A stretch of 64,000 nucleotides of DNA from Trichoplusia ni (lineage: Eukaryota; Arthropoda; Insecta; Lepidoptera; Noctuidae). A program made the translations under genes and the position numbers. The stretch lies in the NCBI RefSeq assembly GCF_003590095.1, contig NC_039483.1, positions 1,860,001-1,924,000 on the forward strand, written 5' to 3'. Below are positions 1-13,558 of this stretch, one piece after another. The notes under the pieces were generated by a model, which searched no databases, was not told the DNA's origin, and saw only the letters and a list, made by a program, of their open reading frames with translations. The number at the start of each line of letters is the position of its first letter. The stretch's first letter is position 1.

Positions 1-1520
1 CTGACTCACTCAATATTTCTTACCTCGTCTCCACAAGCCTGGATTAAATATGATGTTATCGTTTATTCAAAGTGATAGTATTATTTTACGTATTATAAAA
101 ATCTGTAATTAAGAGTTCTGAATAGACATTACAAGCAGTTTATACATCCACATTCCATTGATTCTTGTTTTATTTCACATGAGAATAAAATATGTTTGTT
201 TTTAAGTTAAAGATATACGGAAGATTATTCTTCTTTATAACTTTATTACAGATGCACAAGTAATTTTAATATTATCTTATTAATATAAAGACTTCATACT
301 AACCATAATACACAGTTTAATATAATCAACCTTACAGTTGACAGAACATGAAACCAAAGACATCAGACATCTTAGTATTACAAGGAGATCATAAAAGAAA
401 AGAAACAAAGCAATCTCGATTAACACAAGTATTAAATACATATCCCTATCTCTTACACACACTTGAAAACTCAGTACTTTAGAAAGAGACAACGCTACAT
501 ATTCAGTTTCGTATCGTTATCGCAATTTCGCCATGCGACCGTGGGCTCAGCATGTCAAAACGTTGGACGCGCCAGGAATCGAAATGAAGTCTGTGACTAG
601 AATATATTTGTTAAGACAATGAGGACAAATGGCTTTGATAGACTTAATTAATAGTTGTACGAGGATCAAACTATCAAGTTACTTGTTTTGATGACTGTTT
701 TATTGTTTTAAAATGTTACAAGTTTGTTTAAGAGTATGAGAAAAGACGTCTTACACAATAACACTATGTGCAGTTGATTGAATAAGTAACCTTAAAAGTA
801 TGAACATATTCTTTGGTCTGTAACTTCATTATTTGAGGTCGGAGCAATGAAAATTCTACTTCTCGTTCATCCCTTCATTTCTCATCCTTATAAAAACTAT
901 CTACACGACATCTTTTAGTCCATTCTCTGCTGTCGCGAAAATCATCTTTTACCACACTACCTATGCCTGATTTGTTTCCTATTAACTCTCAATTTCAGCT
1001 AGGTAGTTTTAAAATTTTATGATTTTGGTTTGCCGTGTTTTATGGGGTTTTTAGCAGTCAAAAACACATACCCACACTTAAAAGCATCAAATGATAGTTG
1101 ATAATGTTTATTCACATCAATATTTTAAACTTACATATGATTTTATTTTGTAAACATGCATACATGTTACGTTGTGAATTTCTCAGCCACGCAAGAGCTT
1201 ATTAAAAACTGAAATTGTTTAGAAATAGATATGAAACGAATGATATTGTAACATGAAGTATAGACGGATGCGGCGGAGGAAGCCGGTGGAGGCCGCGCAT
1301 GAAACGTTATACTTGCGCGAGCTGCACGCTCCGGTGGGCACTTGCGATACTCTAAGAGACTCTGGTACTTAGGGGCGTATTGGATAGACTAGTCAACACG
1401 TCCCTTGAAGAAAAAAAATACTTCAAAGGCCGATTTTCTCGTACTTAGGCTGAATGGCGCTGGCCACTAATGTCGATCTAGTGATTCATTCAGACACGTT
1501 ATCACGCGACTAACCTTGCA
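1..1520. other. Gene-free stretch
   Basis: AT-rich DNA without a convincing reading frame. A GC-rich patch at about 1262-1360 stands out but has no splice sites or conserved motif I can name. Confidence 0.5.
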
Positions 1521-1772
1521 GGGTCCCGATTCTGCTATATGCAATGGCAGATGAATGAATGGAAATTGGATTAAATTGACACAATTCGTATCATTCTAAG
1601 CATTTTTCCAACACAATAATTGAAAAATCTGTACGAGGCGGAATGCTCACGGTTAATACGATGAATTTTCAATTATTGTGTTGGCAAAATGCTTAAGAGA
1701 ATAGGAGTAATTTCAAATTTAATCCAATTGCCATTCATTCATTGGCTATTGTGAATAGCAGAATCGGAGCCC
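1521..1772. mobile_element. Foldback MITE, complete copy (252 bp)
   Basis: The two halves are near-complete inverted copies of each other, arms of roughly 115 bp. Left end: GGGTCCCGATTCTGCTAT; the right end, read backwards, is GGGCTCCGATTCTGCTAT. Both arms share the core CCAACACAATAATTGAAAA and AATGAATGG. There is no coding capacity. A second copy with a degraded right arm is at 50346-50550. Superfamily is not certain; no clear target duplication was seen. Confidence 0.75.
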
Positions 1773-2104
1773 AGACCCCCACTCGTCCTTACTTCAGATG
1801 ACAGACCAATTGTTTCAATGTTTTCCTCTATATAATTACAATAATACTACAGATTAACCACATCGTCTTTGAACTCTGTCGACCTCCGGACATGGTCTGT
1901 TATTACTGCTAATAATAAGAACAATGTATGAAGATCATTTAGTATTTGTTTCAGCATAGTATAATTGTTTATTGCAAAACTTGATCGTTAATTACTATAC
2001 CTTCTTAAGGTTTTTTTCCTGTATTGCCAATTACGCCTCATAAAATATTTCTTAATTATTCTAGATTACTGAACATTAGGTTATCACAGGCTAGCACAGG
2101 ACCG

Positions 2105-2161
2105 TAGAAATTGGCACGAAAAAGGGGAGGCCTATGCCCAGCAGTGGGAGGATAAAGGCTG

Positions 2162-2192
<31 letters not shown>
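2105..2192 (+). mobile_element. LINE 3' tail ending in an ATG microsatellite
   Basis: AGGCCTATGCCCAGCAGTGG followed by a short spacer and about ten ATG/GAT units (2163-2192). This is the usual 3' end of a non-LTR retrotransposon in moths; everything upstream has been lost by 5' truncation. Confidence 0.6.
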
Positions 2193-2524
2193 GGTTATCG
2201 GGATGTCTAAAGCAGTGGCGTAGCTAGCATAGGAGGTTCGGAAGTTGGCAGTGGTACCACATCGAAAGTAAAAAGCAATAAATGTTCTTTGATAAAAAAA
2301 AACATGGATCCTTTATTATTTATAATATTGAACAAAGAACTTAAAAACAATATTAACAAAGGCTCAACGAAATTCTACATAGAGCTGAGCTAGTGCTAGT
2401 GGAGGAACCTCCGAAAAAGACATAAAATTTTTGTGCAAGCAATTTTTTTTCCCCAGATGTCACCTCAAACAGTGACCCCGGCGTGGCCCGTCAAAATTAG
2501 TTCAACTTTAACAAATCTTAGTAA

Positions 2525-2725
2525 ACGTGTGACTGGGACAGAGTAATTATAATGTAATCTTCTCTTTTTAAGAATACGAACGTGTAGGGAGATAATATTT
2601 AATGATATAAATAGCTTCGTGTAGCAACACTCGCATCGCTGCCAGTGTGCACCGGACTAACACGGTGCAACAATTTAACGCACGTTTCGGTTAGTTTAAC
2701 TTGAGTTCAATAAACTCAGTTCAGT
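2525..2725 (+). promoter_or_regulatory. TATA-type promoter with close poly(A) signal, possible solo LTR
   Basis: GATATAAATAGC (about 2605-2616), a possible start site about 35 bp on (CGCTGCCAGTG), then CAATAAACTC with AATAAA about 100 bp downstream. A promoter and a polyadenylation signal this close together are typical of a retrotransposon long terminal repeat. LTR borders and a second copy were not found, so it is a weak call. Confidence 0.3.
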
Positions 2726-3080
2726 TGTAGATATGATTTGTGACTGCTTTTACTTTGTCTGATTAGGGTGTAATGTGAAACCAGATCCGATTGTTAATTT
2801 TCGATTGCAGTGGAAAAAAACTTAGTAATTCTATGATTTACGTATTTAACTTAAAAGTAGATTAAAAAGTTCTCTCTTCAAATCCAGTTTTTTAAAACAA
2901 TCAATCTCGCAATCACCCAACAATTACGCTAAATTATTGCACGCCTTCCTACTAAACACAGCACACACAAAGGACATTCTATTACAAACAATACCACTTT
3001 TCAAAAACATCGGCCTACTGTTATTGTAATTCTTAAACAGTGATTATCAGAAATGCATCAGTCGACAATTAAGTTAGACT

Positions 3081-3240
3081 GCACGGATAGACAAGTGGTT
3101 GAGGTCACCACGCCAAACCCTCTGAGCGCGACGTGTCGCGGTTTCGATCCCCGCGTAGGACAAGCATTTGTGTGATCCTGGAATATTTGTCCTGAGTCAC
3201 AGGGACACCCGTCTTTGAATTGTTTTTGAAACCCCGGCAA
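3081..3240 (+). mobile_element. tRNA-derived SINE
   Basis: An A-box-like TAGACAAGTGGTTGAGG (from about 3089) and a B-box GGTTTCGATCC (3140-3150) spaced as in tRNA genes, followed by the family body AGGACAAGCATTTGTGTGATCC. It cannot fold as a working tRNA. The tail reads into AT-rich DNA. Other copies are at 3.7, 15.8, 26.2, 30.8, 34.2, 43.4 and 53.2 kb. Confidence 0.7.
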
Positions 3241-3739
3241 CATGCGGATTAATTATAAAAAAAACCATCTATGGCAATAACAATAAAACTTTATAACATT
3301 ATTTAAAACAATTTTCCTTAACATAAAAGTATGGTTTAAGACATATCATAATACATAAACAAAATAATCTAGCCATCGTTGGTCGTATATTTAAAGTAAA
3401 TATATTCATCGGTTTATCAAACAGTTGCTTAGTATTTGAACGTTGTTTTCTCATAAATAACGCTTGTTAGCAGTGAAAGTTAAGAGGTACCGCGATAAGG
3501 CGGGATCAGAGACTTGTCTTGGAGTTTAATGATTTTGTAAATTATTATGTAACAGAGACAGTTGATACAAAAGGTGTCATTTATCTATTAATTTTTGACA
3601 GTTCATTTATACAACATTTGACAATGGATGTAGAGCCTTTGGAAATACGAGTAGTTCTATAAGATCCGTTGTAGAAAAAACGACTCTCGCAGTAAGGAGT
3701 TTTAGCTTTAAGTCCCGGGGTTTAAAAATCATACAAATC

Positions 3740-3860
3740 ACATGGTCAAACAGCCAGACTCCGAACAAACATTCGTGAAACACACAAATGCTTGTCTTCC
3801 GGGACGGTCGAACCTGCGACACGTTGGGCTTAAAGGGGTTGATGGCGATCTTTGTCACGG
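3740..3860 (-). mobile_element. tRNA-derived SINE, minus copy
   Basis: Reverse copy of the same family: CACAAATGCTTGTC from the body, then the inverted B-box GGTCGAACC near 3806-3814 and GACACGTTGGG. The A-box end is diverged. Confidence 0.6.
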
Positions 3861-4364
3861 CAAAATCAATTCATTTTATTTTACTCCTTTACCAATAGTC
3901 TAGGTAGTAGTTGCCTGTATTTCAAAATGTCATGTATGTTATAGTCACTCTTGAATAATTATATTTATTTCTTAGTGATATGGATTTCTTAGTGATGTGA
4001 GATTGACCAAATAATTTAATGAATTTGGTTTTAGATACGAAATTAATTAAATATCGATTACAAGTATTTGACTGATAACAGAGAATGCATTCGACACTTC
4101 ATTATGACGAAGTGATTTAAAGTAAAAAACACTTTAAATATTAAATTTGTAGCAAATTGTATTAACTGTCCACATCGCACTTGTTTTAAATAACATTTGA
4201 TGACAAAAAACAACCGTTTTCTGAATGGTTAAGTGCCAGAATTTTTAGAGATCCGTTTCCAATTGATAAACTAGGAACTGAGTTTGAGAAGACTAATATC
4301 GAGTTACAGCAACGGTTGTTGCGGTCATAAAGTTGTCGGTGACTGTAACTTTCTGGCAGACTGT

Positions 4365-4395
4365 TCTACCTACCCCTACCCCTACCCCTACTACC
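4365..4395. repeat. Short CTACCC minisatellite
   Basis: About five tandem units of CTACCC/TACCCC. It is too short to be telomeric and the unit differs from the insect telomere repeat TTAGG. Confidence 0.7.
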
Positions 4396-4399
4396 ATAA

Positions 4400-7300
4400 T
4401 AAAAGGTTACAATGACACATAGCCCGTCAAAATCATGCACAATCAAATAAATGGTAAATCCAATTGTTTATGAGATAGTATAGTGCTGACTGCGCACAGC
4501 GCGCGACGTGCGCGGCGCGGGCGCACGCGTGACTCAACCCGCTTTGTATGCTAAATTCCTGCACTAACAGCACGTTTGTACTGTTAGCAACAGAAAGAAA
4601 GAAAATAAGTTTATTTGACAAGCCTCAAGCACAATGCAATAGGCTCATTTCAGCATAAAGCCAGGCCCACAGAGTTTCTGCATTCATCTTTACAAAACCT
4701 AATGCTTTGTTTTTTTCTTCCGTACATTTGAATCTAGATGTCAGAGTTTCAATCTTAAAGCTAGTAGCCCTCTGACGTTCCTTTAAATTCCTGCAAATTT
4801 TTCATGTGTGCTGGTGTTCTTATGGCATTTTCCTTAACCGTTTCTAGCATGCGATAATTACTTTAAAATACGTACGTCATACTTCTAGTCGAAGCGATTG
4901 GCAGGCTCATTCCAAAACCATTTGTGTCAACTGACTTCAGTTGCTGACTGTACCGTCGGGGTGGTAAAGTATTGGTATTGTCTCTCTACTATTGTTTGTT
5001 TATAACAAAGTTAATATAATTATAAATGTTGGAAAATATTTAAAGAATGCTGAGAAGGCTTTGCTTGATGAATTTTGATGTGCGAATGATCATGATTGGT
5101 GTGGAATGCAAGGTTTTGCTTTATGTGCAAATAATCTTAAATAGGGCCTTAAAAATCTCTCAATTAATTTACATATCATTTAATTATGTACTCTTCTATT
5201 TTTTATGTTTTCGAAGACCAATTTTCTATGTATCTTGCATTTATTTTTGTGTATGTCTTTATTTGTTTTTGCTTGTTTTTTTGTGTGAAATGGTTTGGTT
5301 TGTGTTAATAAATAAAAGTTAATGCAGAAATCGAACATCCAAATAACAGTGGACGAATCTAATATATAATCGCTTATAATCCGATGAAGCAAACAAAACG
5401 TGTTCAAGCAAACAACAAAGAAAAAAATAAAAATAACAAGTCACAGCCAACCACAGTTTGGGTGGCCGAAATCAGAGTTACAAAACATTTGAATCCTAAT
5501 TTTCTCTTGTCATACAAAAATGTAAATTCATCTTCACGAAATGAAAGTGCCACGCAACATGAAAGTGTCGTTACTGGCACATTTTATGTAACATCATCGG
5601 AGATAGCTCTTGTATTGATACCTCATTATTACAAGTACCTTAATCATATCGTAATTAGAAAGTGCAGGAAAAAACGATTGTTTTGGTCGGTATATTCTCT
5701 ACTAGCTGCTATCCGCGGGCTTGCTCATCACACACAATCGAACACAAATCGTATAACTTATGTCTTTGTGCATGTGATATGAATTTTTTTTTAACAATTT
5801 CACGTAATTAAAATCAAAAGGTTTTATTTCAAGTAGGCCGTTTTCCAGGCACTTTCAACGTGACGGTGATGGCTCTAGTTGCGCGGTTCCAAAGTGTCAC
5901 TCTTATGGAGAAGAACCGGCAAGACACTCCACACGACAAAAGTTTAATTCATTAAATTTAGAGCGGGTGTCGTTTCACAAATATGTAGATTTCGCATAAA
6001 ACTTTTTCTTCTTTGTTCCAGCCACTACATTATTCGTAATCAAACAAAACAAGTCAGCTGTTTTAATATTGATATGTAATGCTTCCGCCACGATCTCAAC
6101 TGACCCAGTTCTGATTGTTCTCAAACCACAAAACAGTTTGAATTATAAATCATTGTGATTATATCCATCATGTAATCATTGGTAATACTCCAGGCTTGAT
6201 GTAATATGAATTATGCTATATCGAAGTCGGTTAAATAACATTATCTGGCATGTTGTCTGTTCGTCACGCAGGATTCTATTGTTACTATGATATTTTGTTT
6301 TGGAGGTTTTGAAACAGGAGAACTTTGGAAAGATATGTATGTATATTAAGATATAACACTTCTTAGAACATTAATCCAAAAGTATCTAATAAATAAATGA
6401 AAATACCTTTATTTCTGAACAAAATAAAGTTTTCAAAACGGCAATTTGACTAGTTTCACAGTTGTATCAGTTACAACTATCGACCAAAATTTTACAAAGT
6501 TTCTATAAGCCTCGCAAAACTTACAACAATGTTTATAACAAATGAAGTCTGAAAAAATAAATCAAACATTTAAAAAATCAATAGTCTTTATAACTGCACA
6601 GCCATTTAAAATTCTACTCACAGCATTACAACTGCGTTGATCCTTAAGCCGCCAGCTATTGGCAGACATATAACAATGCCAATCGGCTTGAAATATCTGG
6701 CGGCGCTTGGCAAATGCCAGCTCAGGGCATCGGAATGTTAGAAATTCTGTTTAATACTGTTATAGCCAACGATTTAACTAAAGTTTCAAGAATTTCATAA
6801 TAATTTGTGACGAAAAAGGAGAGACGCTTATTCATAAAGTTTATCGTATTTCCTATAAGCGCAGGCAGTAACTTTGCCTTTCCAGTTCCTTATTTACAAT
6901 CTAAGAATCGCTTTCGCTTTCGTCACCTTTAGATTAACTTTTCAATTTAGCACCAAATCAAAACTCAATTTAGTCATGAAATACCGAATTATTTGTTTGA
7001 AATTCTAATAGAAGTTAGTTTTTTTTGTTATGTCTTAGATTGAAGTTCCGTGTAATTTGTGGAACGGTAAGAGATGCCTTACGTCCAAATAATAGGGTTT
7101 GCCAAAACAGTCACCTAAGAAATACTCGTGGCTCCACGTAACGCGAACCAACGCAAAATATATAATCAATTAATTGGCGAATCGATGGCCAGCATTGGTC
7201 GTCACACGGCCAACAACTTGCCAAACCCACCAGCTAAGGTCAGGTTACATAATTTCGGATGTGACCGACACACTTACGAGCGCGTCCCCGACGGCTGGTG

Positions 7301-8720
7301 ACCGTAATTCTTATAACTATATAAATATTACGGTCAAGTGCGTATTTAATAGTCCGCATGTTTTCGACACTGACTTATTGCTGTCCGGAATAATTTTTGC
7401 ATGTTTCATTTTTTATTACAATATGGTGAATTGATGACTTTCTGTGTGATGATAAGATACTGGCAAAAATTATTATAGAAAAATAAAATATAGAGCAGTT
7501 TTGGTGGTCTAGCAAATTATTAGCAATTCATTAACGTTCAAGTCACATCTAACTTTTTTAGTATCGTATCTTACTAGACTAGGAGCATTTATCTGACCTC
7601 TACAACCCACAGTATCTAAAACTGACTGAATAAAGTCAGCTTAAATATAAGTTACGTAAAAGGCCAAACTCTAACCATAAAAATACCTTGTTGCAAGGTC
7701 GTTTAATTCATATTAGAACTCTAATTCTTTGAATCAGTCGTTTTAAGGAAAAATCAAAGTTATGCAAAATATGCCTTAGATATCATACTGTCTCTACCAT
7801 TTTAAAGTGGAATGTAGAGATAGATAAACAAACCTACGTTAGACTAATCTAACATCATGTTTTGAAACTAATTACTAGCTTTTAAAAGAGTCTAAATATT
7901 TGCAATATTAGCTATATTTCCTTATATCCGTCTGACCTGAATCTAGTACCCCAGTGGCGTTTTAACTCGGTGTTAATTGTAAGCGGAAGGCGGCCGGAGA
8001 GCGGCGCTTGCGCAAACTCCGATCAGTTAATGTGACATAACTGTGATGAAATGATTGCATCATTAGCACCGGCCATAGGCTGATAGTGCTTGAAGTAATT
8101 AACTCGAACTTACATACGGTTTGGGTGGAGAGAAACATAAAGGTTTTGATCTGTTGAGGTTTGCAGTTACTAAAATATTTTGATCCATGTTGCCTAACTG
8201 TTAATAGCTACTTAAGGCTAAGCTCCTTAATTTAATTTAAGGAAACTTGGTACGGGGATGATTTGATATTTAAGAAACGAGGCTTTTTCGTTTCTATATC
8301 TTTACATTTACCCTGAGCGCAGGCATTGACTGCTTACCTGAATTTTTTGGAGAGACTCAACAAGCCTCCAGCCAGTAAGAAACCAGGCGAAACCACACTT
8401 ACTAACTAGCAAATTGAACGACAAAATTATATTTTTCTAATAATTACAATTACGATATTATAGTATTGAAAATAACAGTCAAATACATAGCCCATATAAA
8501 CTGTTTGTGTGATGAGAACTTGGTAAACACATCCATATTACATCTAGGTGTATTATTAAAACAGTTTTTGTGTTGTAAAGGCATTTTATAGCTATTGTTT
8601 TGTTTTTATGATATTCAATAACTTTACAAAACATTGGTATTCTAGAATCATTCTAGTAAGAATTGTTATTACTTGTACAGCAGTGCAGGAAAAAAGAGTA
8701 ATTATTCTGCATTATAAAGA
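4400..8720. other. Gene-free, AT-rich stretch
   Basis: No gene recognised. A CG-rich alternating patch is at about 4490-4535. The longest open frame of the gene-poor part of the window (5384-5782, plus) encodes a low-complexity start and no family motif, and its last third runs into a fragment of the CTAG-type repeat near 5699, so I do not call it a gene. Another GC-rich patch is at about 7980-8030. Confidence 0.5.
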
Positions 8721-8721
8721 A

Positions 8722-8812
8722 ATTGCGGAAGGCGGAGGATCGCGTATTGTGGCGCAACTGGGATACGCCTATGTCCAACAGTGAATTTCGATAGGCTGAA
8801 CTGATTGATTGA
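8722..8812 (+). mobile_element. LINE 3' tail fragment
   Basis: GAAGGCGGAGGATCG, then TGGCGCAACTGGGA, CCTATGTCCAACAGTG and a TGAT microsatellite. The same order recurs at 16600-16690, so both are 5'-truncated copies of one non-LTR family. Confidence 0.55.
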
Positions 8813-11800
8813 GAATGAAATACGTTAGTTATTTCCTTAAATTCATGCTATTGTCCCACTATTGAGCAATTTTTTTTTCAGCGTTTCACATGATTTAACC
8901 CTTTTTTCCTTCATTATTTCGCTCTTTTCACACCTCATTGGCGTTTTGAGCCACATCACAATAACGAATTTGATATATAATTTTTAACCAACATCATCAT
9001 AAAATGATAGCATGAATAAAAATGACCTATAGCTTAAACCAAGCTGACACAGGCAGATGCAGTACTAAGCTCTGTCCATGAGTATTAGTACTGCATCTGT
9101 GGACCAATGAGGGCGTAGCACGACCCGCTCATATTTTGCGAGTTGCGCACTCGGGGCGCGCTCACGCCTTTCCAATTTAACTGGCTCCACTTTGTATTAA
9201 CACTAATATATTATATTTACTCTCTCGTTTACTTAACTACAGTATTGGTTTACAGGAAAGGGAAATAGGTAAAGGTTTCTTTGAAATATTTGAAAAAATG
9301 TTTTACTCTACTTTTTTAAACTCAGATTTTGTAGAGATGATAGTCAGCCATGATGATTAGTTACTATAACTGATCAAAATCTATTTTATGAAAATGAAAT
9401 CTACTTTAAATTGAATGAACGTCTTTGCAAAAACAGTTTTGCTGCTTTGTTTTCTTGTTCTGACTGCAAAATAAATGAAAAAAGTTGCATAAAATTACGG
9501 CGGCACAAAATGCGTGGCGTGCATCCTTTTTATAACTGGAAAGACCGTTTCGGACATCCCATATGGATTTACCCACGAAAACAAGACTTCTAAAATAAGA
9601 CCAAACTGGATTGTGATGCGAACTAAAAATAATCCAGGTTTATTTATAAACTTTTGGGGGTTTTACAAGAACCCAAGTTGATTTGATTACTTATTGCGCA
9701 TGAATGCGTGCGAAGCGGATATTCGTTAGTAAATTGTGTAGTTAATGTTTTAATTTCTTGATTTCTCATATTTAATTAAAAATAATGAACATATTTAAGC
9801 AATTTATTTTAAGGAACAGCATCGCTTATACAAGGTTCATGTGTTCAAAATGCCTATCGTTGGTGAAGCAAGACCGGGTCTACTGGAACTATACTGCTGC
9901 AATGATTACATTTTATTTAATTTCAAATAATCTCTTTTTATATTTGGAGCCTAGAATTTATTTTTTCAATTAATAAAAGGATTCCGTTGAGATTTCGCAG
10001 ATAAAAAACTTTTCCATTCGAAAAGGTCCCATAAATCACAATGCAAAAAAACCGGTACGCAGAGGTCAGCGAAAGCTGAGTTTCCTTTTTCATAAGAATC
10101 CGTACAACTACTTTATTTTTCATTACCTTTTAACAATAACAGCTAACAATACTTCGCGCAGACTTATACGTAAATGCTAAAACGCTCTATCTATCTATGT
10201 GCTAGTATCTTTATCTATTTGCTCGTGTGATAATATATCCAAGAGATAGCATCGTCCATTGTATATTACTCTCATGACATAACTCTGACTATCTGTGGAA
10301 GCCATGTAACATGTTACTTAACTTGTCCCTCGCTTAATTACTGTGTTACATACTCAAGTTATCAACCTTGTGAAGGCTGGTACGAGTCGGCTTTGTAAAG
10401 TTAAGATACATCATATCTCTATGAAGGGTAAGTGAAATTGAGAGTTTTCTTCTTTTCAGTTGTTTTTTAGAACTTTAGCAAGGTTATGGTTATACGAGAT
10501 AGTAAAATAGCACCTTCTTTCACGTTACCATTGACAAGCATTCTCGTAGAATTTACCTTTGCTCACGAAATGAGAACTGTTCTTCTAATTTTGTCGTTGA
10601 GAGAGGGTTTCATAGTTAGAAATGCAGATTATGTAATTTGGGTGTGAAATTCAAACAGTTTGCATCTTTTATGCCTAAATCATAAAAAGTCAGCTGAAGG
10701 TATATTTTGCTTGAGACAATGAATCGGGCTGCTACCGACATTATCAGTCCGTTTAAAGTTTAACATTCACGGGTAAAATCTACTATAAAAACAAGTTTAG
10801 TCGTTTTTAAAATGGAGATATCATATAACACGTAGACTGACCATCAGGCTCTACATTACCTACATCATATACAAAACTCAGTCGACCCCATTCAACCAAA
10901 TAAATCCTCTCATATTCCGTCTGCGGTGTAAAGGTCAGCCGCGTCCAAAACTGACCGGATTGTTTTCTCTAACCTTGGCTGCGCAACACATGTTTATATG
11001 CGCAGACGCATGCCGCGAAGGTTTGCAGCGTTGCAACACTCACAGCGATCTGGCAACATCGCGTGATGACACCGAGGTTGATAAGAATTTTGATTGATTG
11101 ATCGGGTTGATTGGTTGATTCCGGCAGGAGTAATTAAGGGAAAGTTTTTTTGGTTGCATAGTTTGGCTCTACAGGTTCGCCGGTGTACGTATTTCCCGTT
11201 CCTTTTATACAACTCATTTTCTATGTATTAGTCTCCGCACGAATTTTCTACTAAAGTTGATATAACATCGGGTAAAGTAATTTGCAACTTTTGATGTGAC
11301 CAAGGAATATAGCAATTCATTTAATAAAATCATTAAGATTCATTTACGTAGCAAAATTTCGCATACTTTTTTCCTCATTATGTTTAATAATATATAATTG
11401 CATGATTACTGTGCAAGTATTTCGACAGCCTGCATCAAACATTTACCTCCATCAGTGTAAAACTAAAGTCAAACAGAGATGATCGGACAAACATTCGTAG
11501 TTTTATTTGCTTGGAGCCTTGTGGCGACCTCAAACGCGAGGCCGAGCTATATAAAGGAGAATTTGGTATATTAAGCACTAAATAGGCTAATATATAGTCT
11601 ATATTAGGAGTCATTTCAATGTCCGTTTTATAGATAAAACTTGAAAGACAGACCAGGTTTCATTCATCCATAATTGTTATTTGAATTAAGTTTTCTAAAA
11701 ATGACGAAAATTTTTACCTATTCTTACTTCAATAAAAACGTAGCTTTTATGGTCCAAGTAAATATTTTTCCGGTTTGCAATGACATCATATAGGTCGTTA

Positions 11801-13290
11801 GCCATTTAAATGTATATTTCTAAGTACACTTAAGCATATAATGACCATTAAACTAAATGCTGCAATGAGCTCCGAACATGACGAAATAGACACAGAAAGG
11901 TGCTCGCTCAGTTGGAGCGCGTTGATGTCTTTTATCAGTAAAATATTTTTTGGGATTTTTTCGATTCTGTTGACCATATTTAAGTCCCAATTTACATCTT
12001 TAGTGATTTTTTTATTAATAAGGAAATGAATGTAACAAGTAAATAAAAGCGATAATGACTGGGTGCAAAAATTAAAAATATCCGTCATATTTAATATGTA
12101 ATACATATATGTATCATATATGTAATATGTAATACATATATGCGTTTTTGCCTTTATCTGAACAAAGACTTCTTGATAAATATTAATTGATTTAAAGTTT
12201 AAACCAGATTGATACTTGCCAGCTCTTACACAAAGAAACTAGCACAGGCTCAACCCACCAGCGCTTAGTCTAACAACAATTTATCTTGTAAGATTGTTCA
12301 TCTTGCTAATTATTTACACAACCGATGGGTTTTTCATACCATTGCATACACAATATGGCCTTCCTCATAATTACCGATGACCTTCCGACATAGCCTAAGA
12401 CCTTATATATTAACTAACGTCACAAATTCTTACGATTTCCTGCTCAATAGAATGTTGCTACAAGAAATACCTTCTATTTTTCTGTAGTCGGTTAAAATTG
12501 TCTTGGCATCGTACTGAAATGCTATGAATCAATTTCACGCTCGGGTGTTGAATAAAAATATTATTATAAATGTAAATAAGATGTATACACGCGCAAACAA
12601 TAACGTTAATAAAATGTTTATAGTTATGATATTACATGTATTGTTTATTCTTTGATTCCTTATCTTACGACACTATACAACAACACTGAATGCTGTTACT
12701 GATATATTCTTTCTCACTACTATACCTACAAGTTTTATTAGAAATCTAGTTTGCATGAGACAAACACAGACTCTTTAGGTTTTATAGCGTCGCTAGTAGA
12801 GTCAAGCTACATATTTAAAGAGGGAAAGATATTTAAATTTCAGCTTCAATAACTTCTCTTTCAAAATCTAAATTTCACGAGGTCCACGACGTCCACGGGT
12901 TCATATGCACAGTCTCACCCCTGAGTTTGTTTCGCAATTTCTTCTAAAGAAATGTCGACTTCAGCAAGTTTAAATAAAGACAGTAAAAAGTGACAAAATA
13001 TCTTCATATTCCCCTTTAATTAAACAGAATGAATGCTAAGCAAATTTAATTGTATTGCCTTTTATGCACGGATTCAGTGTAATAAACCGACTCTACCTAC
13101 TTTACCAAGTACATTGAACATGACAAAACAAAAGTATAACGCATACTAATAAACTTACAAATCTGGATGTTTGTGCTAATCTCGAAAACAAGTGGAGCGG
13201 TTTGGAACCGGTCGCGCGGTATTTCGTCGCCCTTCCGACCGATGCGGGTTAGGTAACAGCCTGAAATACTTTATGTATCGCGGCTTTTGT
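8813..13290. other. Gene-free stretch with tandem AT repeat
   Basis: No convincing gene. A 20-bp unit TAATATGTAATACATATATG occurs twice (12092-12111 and 12123-12142). TGCGCAGACGCA at 10999-11010 is an NRF-1-like site repeated exactly at 18910-18921. A GATT-rich simple repeat is at about 11090-11122. Confidence 0.5.
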
Positions 13291-13295
13291 GTACT

Positions 13296-13558
13296 ACTAG
13301 CTGTTGCCCCGACTTCGTCCGCGTGGTTAAAGATATAAGTTAGGAATTTTTGAACGGAAGTCCTCAAAGATGAAAAATTTTCCCCGTTTTTGCCACATTT
13401 TTCATTGTATCTTCGCTCCCATTAGTGCCAAGGGTGATGTTATATAGCCTAAAACCTTCCTCGATGAATGGTCTATTAAACATAAAAGATTTTTTCAATT
13501 TGAACCAGTAGTTCCTCAGTTCAATCAAACAAACTCTTCAGCTTTATATATTAGTATA
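13296..13558 (-). mobile_element. CTAG-ended short repeat, Helitron-like
   Basis: Starts ACTAGCTGTTGCCC, contains GACTTCGTCCGCGTGG, TTGTATCTTCGCTCC and AACTCTTCAGCTTTATATAT, and ends at TTAGTATA. A second close copy lies at 23545-23764. The CTAG terminus, lack of inverted ends and lack of coding capacity suggest a non-autonomous Helitron; the class is inference. Confidence 0.6.

Noticed and set aside
3085..3155. Possible functional tRNA gene
   Set aside because: A and B boxes are present, but arms do not pair into a cloverleaf and the same unit is dispersed many times; it is a SINE.
5384..5782. Longest open frame in the gene-poor part, 132 codons, plus strand
   Set aside because: Low-complexity K/N start, no family motif, and its 3' part overlaps a fragment of the CTAG-type repeat. 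Length is within chance expectation over 56 kb.
7150..7320. GC-rich block with a GTAAGT on the minus strand
   Set aside because: The only nearby acceptor is poor and the frames are short; looks more like an old retroelement fragment than an exon.
8325..8390. Strong donor-like AAATTCAG then GTAAGC on the minus strand
   Set aside because: No convincing acceptor within a reasonable distance and no coding signal upstream.
13152..13285. Exon-like segment on the minus strand with TTTCAG acceptor and GTAAGT donor and one open frame
   Set aside because: It merges with the CTAG-type repeat starting at 13296, and the donor TTTGTAAGTTTATTAGTA looks like a repeat edge. Not supported as a gene exon.
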